From: Leucothrix mucor DSM 2157
GTDB taxonomy: Bacteria; Pseudomonadota; Gammaproteobacteria; Thiotrichales; Thiotrichaceae
NCBI RefSeq assembly: GCF_000419525.1
Contig: NZ_ATTE01000001.1
Coordinates: forward strand, 1,364,001-1,428,000
Reading direction: 5' to 3'
Length of the DNA: 64,000 nucleotides
Shown: in pieces, positions 61,849 to 64,000 of the stretch
Layout of the letters: each line of letters opens with the position of its first letter
Position numbering within the stretch: the first letter of the stretch is position 1
Translations under genes and position numbers: made by a program
The notes under the pieces: model-generated
Database searches by the model: none
Seen by the model: only the letters and a program-made list of their open reading frames with translations
Told to the model about the DNA's origin: nothing

Positions 61849-62019
61849 CGTAGCTCCTTAATTTATAAAATACTTCAAACACGATTCACGTTAAGAATCT
61901 AAATAGTTTATGAAGTAGATTATATTGCCGGGCGAGTTCCTTTTTAATCCGTAGATGTGCGTATGGCTCTACGTAGTTTGCACAGAGCTTATGACGCCGT
62001 ATTTATTGCTTGTTACGAG

Positions 62020-63699
62020 CTACAGCGTCATTAGGAAGGTACCGGCAAAGGTTAGGAATACATTGGCGAAGGTATAAGTCCCCGCGTAACCAATGGCCGG
62101 AACGCTGCTTTTAGAGGTTTCGGTCAGTACTGCCAGCGCTGGCGTGCTGGTCATGGCGCCGGTAAGTGAGCCTAATAACAAGGCCGGATTCATTTTCAGA
62201 AACTTACGTCCGACAAAGTAACCGATACCAATTGGCAATATGCTGACCAGCACGGCGCTAACAATCATCGGCAGGCCAACATTGAGTAAGCCTTCAACAA
62301 TACCACCGCCAGCATTCAGACCGATTGAGGCCATTAGTAACATCAGCCCCAGCTCCTGAAGCAAAAAGCGTGCAGCGCCCGGAACGCGTCCGAAGACGGG
62401 GTTAATTGAGCTGAGATAACCCACCAACAGCCCGACAATCAATAGTCCACCGGCACTGCCAAGGCCAATTCCAATGCCGCCGATTGAGAGGGTAATCAAG
62501 CCAATAAAAGCGCCCAATGCGATACCCAATGAAAAAGTCACCAGATCCGTTTCTACAATATCTTGCTCGATATGGCCAAGCAGGGTAGCCAGTTCGCGCA
62601 GATGCGACTCTTCACCAACGACCTGAATACGATCCCCTTTATTGAGTACCACCTCATCCGTGATCGGTAGCTGGATGCCGGTACGATTTAATCCGGTGGC
62701 GAAGCAGCCGTATACCGAGGTGAGGTGCAGATCTTTGATTTGCTTGCCCAGTGCATTTTGGTTGAGAACAACAATTTCCTGAGAAATAACCTGATAATTG
62801 AGCAGGTCAGCATCCAGTACTTCTTCACCTTCGAGGTTTTGTTGTAACCATTGGTGCGCGCGCAAGCTGGCAATGATTGAGAGCACATCGCCTTCTTGTA
62901 ACTCAAGCTTAGGATCAGGATCGATAAGCTCGCCATTACGGCGCAGTTTCAGCACAACGCCTTCTACTTCGGTTAACTCAGCATCTCGTTGTAAAATCGT
63001 TTTTCCGTAAGAATCAGGCATGATTTTATAGGCTCTGACCACGGGTAAGGTTGCTGCCGTGGTGTGGCGACCTTGCTTGCCCACGAGTAAGCCTTTATCC
63101 ATCGCATAAGTACGCGCCATGGCTTCCAGATTCATCTTTAATAGGCGGGGCGCATAGCGGATGACTAAGATAACGAGCATGGTGCCGATTAAATAAGTCA
63201 GCGCATAGCCCACGCCAATATTCTCGATAATCTGCCTTTGGGTTTCTGCATCGGCTCCGGTTGCGCCACTGGTGACTGCATCTTGTGTGGCAGCTAGTGT
63301 CGGAGTGCTGGTGAGCGCACCAGCCATTAAGCCTGCATTAAAACCAGGCGCAAAGTCGAAAATGGCCGACATGGTCACCGCGGTAGTAAAGCCTATCCCT
63401 GCGACTAACGCCGCTAGCGCGATGTACTTTTTACCGTCTTCCATAAAGGCGGTAAAAAAGCTGGGGCCAGCCTGTAAACCAACTGAGAAAATAAATAAAG
63501 CAAAACCAAAGGTCCCAAACTCGGTTGAGAGGGTTAGCCCGTAATGACCAAAAAACAGCCCGACTAATAAGACCCCGATGGCTGAGCCGACAGGGACACT
63601 GAAAAGCTTCATATTACCAATCAGGTAGCCAAAGCCGATCACCAGAAACAGCAGGATCAAGTCGTTGGTTTTTAATATCTGGTAGAGGTCAATATCCAT
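62020..63699 (-). CDS. AspT/YidE-type transporter with two TrkA-C domains
   Basis: A 559-residue inner-membrane protein. Two membrane halves of about five helices each flank a cytoplasmic region (about 205-375) with two RCK_C (TrkA-C) domains, seen as VEGVVLKLRRNGELIDPDP and VVLNKGDRIQVVGEESHLRE. Each half ends in a similar glycine-rich hairpin: AGALTSTPTLAATQDAVTSG in the first and GSLTGAMTSTPALAVLTETS in the second, the internal repeat of the aspartate:alanine exchanger (AspT) family. YidE and YbjL are E. coli relatives of unknown substrate. No aspartate decarboxylase is adjacent, so the substrate is open. Confidence 0.92.
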   Translation of the reverse strand: MDIDLYQILKTNDLILLFLVIGFGYLIGNMKLFSVPVGSAIGVLLVGLFFGHYGLTLSTEFGTFGFALFIFSVGLQAGPSFFTAFMEDGKKYIALAALVAGIGFTTAVTMSAIFDFAPGFNAGLMAGALTSTPTLAATQDAVTSGATGADAETQRQIIENIGVGYALTYLIGTMLVILVIRYAPRLLKMNLEAMARTYAMDKGLLVGKQGRHTTAATLPVVRAYKIMPDSYGKTILQRDAELTEVEGVVLKLRRNGELIDPDPKLELQEGDVLSIIASLRAHQWLQQNLEGEEVLDADLLNYQVISQEIVVLNQNALGKQIKDLHLTSVYGCFATGLNRTGIQLPITDEVVLNKGDRIQVVGEESHLRELATLLGHIEQDIVETDLVTFSLGIALGAFIGLITLSIGGIGIGLGSAGGLLIVGLLVGYLSSINPVFGRVPGAARFLLQELGLMLLMASIGLNAGGGIVEGLLNVGLPMIVSAVLVSILPIGIGYFVGRKFLKMNPALLLGSLTGAMTSTPALAVLTETSKSSVPAIGYAGTYTFANVFLTFAGTFLMTL

Positions 63700-63949
63700 G
63701 GGTGTTCCTGTCGAGCCTTATCGTTATTGTTAAGTGGAGCGCAGGGTATACCGGATGATCAGCGGATTCAATTTCGACGCGAATAAAACGCCAATGACTA
63801 AGTAGTAGCCGCAGTGATCTACGCATATATACGACTTAAATCCCGAGGGCTTTAGCGAGATGATAGTGAAACTAATCGAATAATTATAAAGGCGCTTATT
63901 CATAGGCTGATGAGCGTTTTTATAGTGACAACCGCAAGTGGAGCAGATC

Positions 63950-64000
63950 ATGAAGCATAAAAACCAACAACATCTGAACGATACACAGGTCTACATCATT
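63950..64000 (+). CDS. Start of an unidentified gene (partial, runs off window)
   Basis: An ATG at 63950 follows GGAG by six bases, and the frame stays open for 17 codons to the window end, reading MKHKNQQHLNDTQVYII. This is too short to identify. The divergent position from the AspT-type gene supports a real start. Confidence 0.5.
   Translation, partial: MKHKNQQHLNDTQVYII

Noticed and set aside
63730-63951. 73-residue open frame on the minus strand at the right edge
   Set aside because: It fills the divergent promoter gap between the AspT-type gene and the gene starting at 63950, with no recognisable motif.
1-64000. tRNA or rRNA genes, CRISPR arrays, prophage or intact insertion sequences
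   Set aside because: I looked for cloverleaf-like T-loop sequences, regularly spaced repeats, integrases and transposases on both strands and found none that hold up. The only signs of transfer are two toxin-antitoxin pairs, one ATPase relic and a 19-bp repeat.

Overview
The window looks like the chromosome of a free-living, probably marine gammaproteobacterium of moderate GC. The signs are trimeric-porin and FadL-type outer-membrane proteins, E. coli-type IlvC and IlvY, three c-di-GMP enzymes, betaine and opine/amino-acid catabolism, and only light mobile-element traffic. A Thiotrichales relative such as Leucothrix would fit, but that is a guess. I see no tRNA or rRNA gene, CRISPR array, prophage or intact insertion sequence.

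Layout. 1-1164: an RNA-repair pair, an ATP-dependent RNA ligase and an HD-Pnk end-healing enzyme cut by the window edge. 1473-2563: VOC protein and WYL regulator. 2729-3060: relic of a DUF4143-type ATPase. 3250-3960: secreted cysteine-rich protein. 4041-7867: ornithine cyclodeaminase and arginase, divergent from an AsnC/Lrp regulator and an MFS carrier. 8050-9728: flavin monooxygenase-like gene and a ParD/ParE-like pair. 10081-12666: membrane diguanylate cyclase with an orphan periplasmic binding protein. 12842-13738: dapD. 14054-17162: CusRS-like two-component system with a porin that carries a copper-box-like palindrome. 17340-19850: a Rieske oxygenase-reductase-ferredoxin fusion resembling GbcA+GbcB. 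20200-25654: small membrane genes, alcohol dehydrogenase, LysE exporter, free-standing RyR-domain protein, LysR regulator with a DJ-1/PfpI protein. 25781-30960: oligopeptide-type ABC operon, divergent from an esterase and an SDR. 33200-36413: second diguanylate cyclase, hydroxyacid dehydrogenase, secreted protein. 36568-39844: PhnZ/MIOX-like HD protein, OsmC-YcaO fusion, DUF4174 protein. 39994-40808: UPF0175/PIN toxin-antitoxin pair. 40910-45143: MarR, amidase, amino-acid permease, LuxR. 45356-49576: membrane tandem rhodanese translationally coupled to a dikinase-like phosphotransferase, then a zinc-ribbon metallopeptidase. 49639-52001: RRM protein and GGDEF-EAL protein. 52003-56404: ilvY, dsdA, ykgJ-like, ilvC. 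56580-63699: ModF-like ATPase, FadL, SpoIIAA-UspA fusion, Crp/Fnr regulator, lipoprotein, AspT/YidE-type transporter. A new gene begins at 63950.

The genes form several small modules rather than one large island. Those I judge most worth following are the RNA-repair cassette at the left edge, the rhodanese-phosphotransferase pair at 45356-48284, the binding protein plus cyclase pair at 10081-12666, the self-contained betaine-type Rieske fusion, and the HD/OsmC-YcaO pair. Functions are inferred from recognised motifs read by eye. No database search was run.
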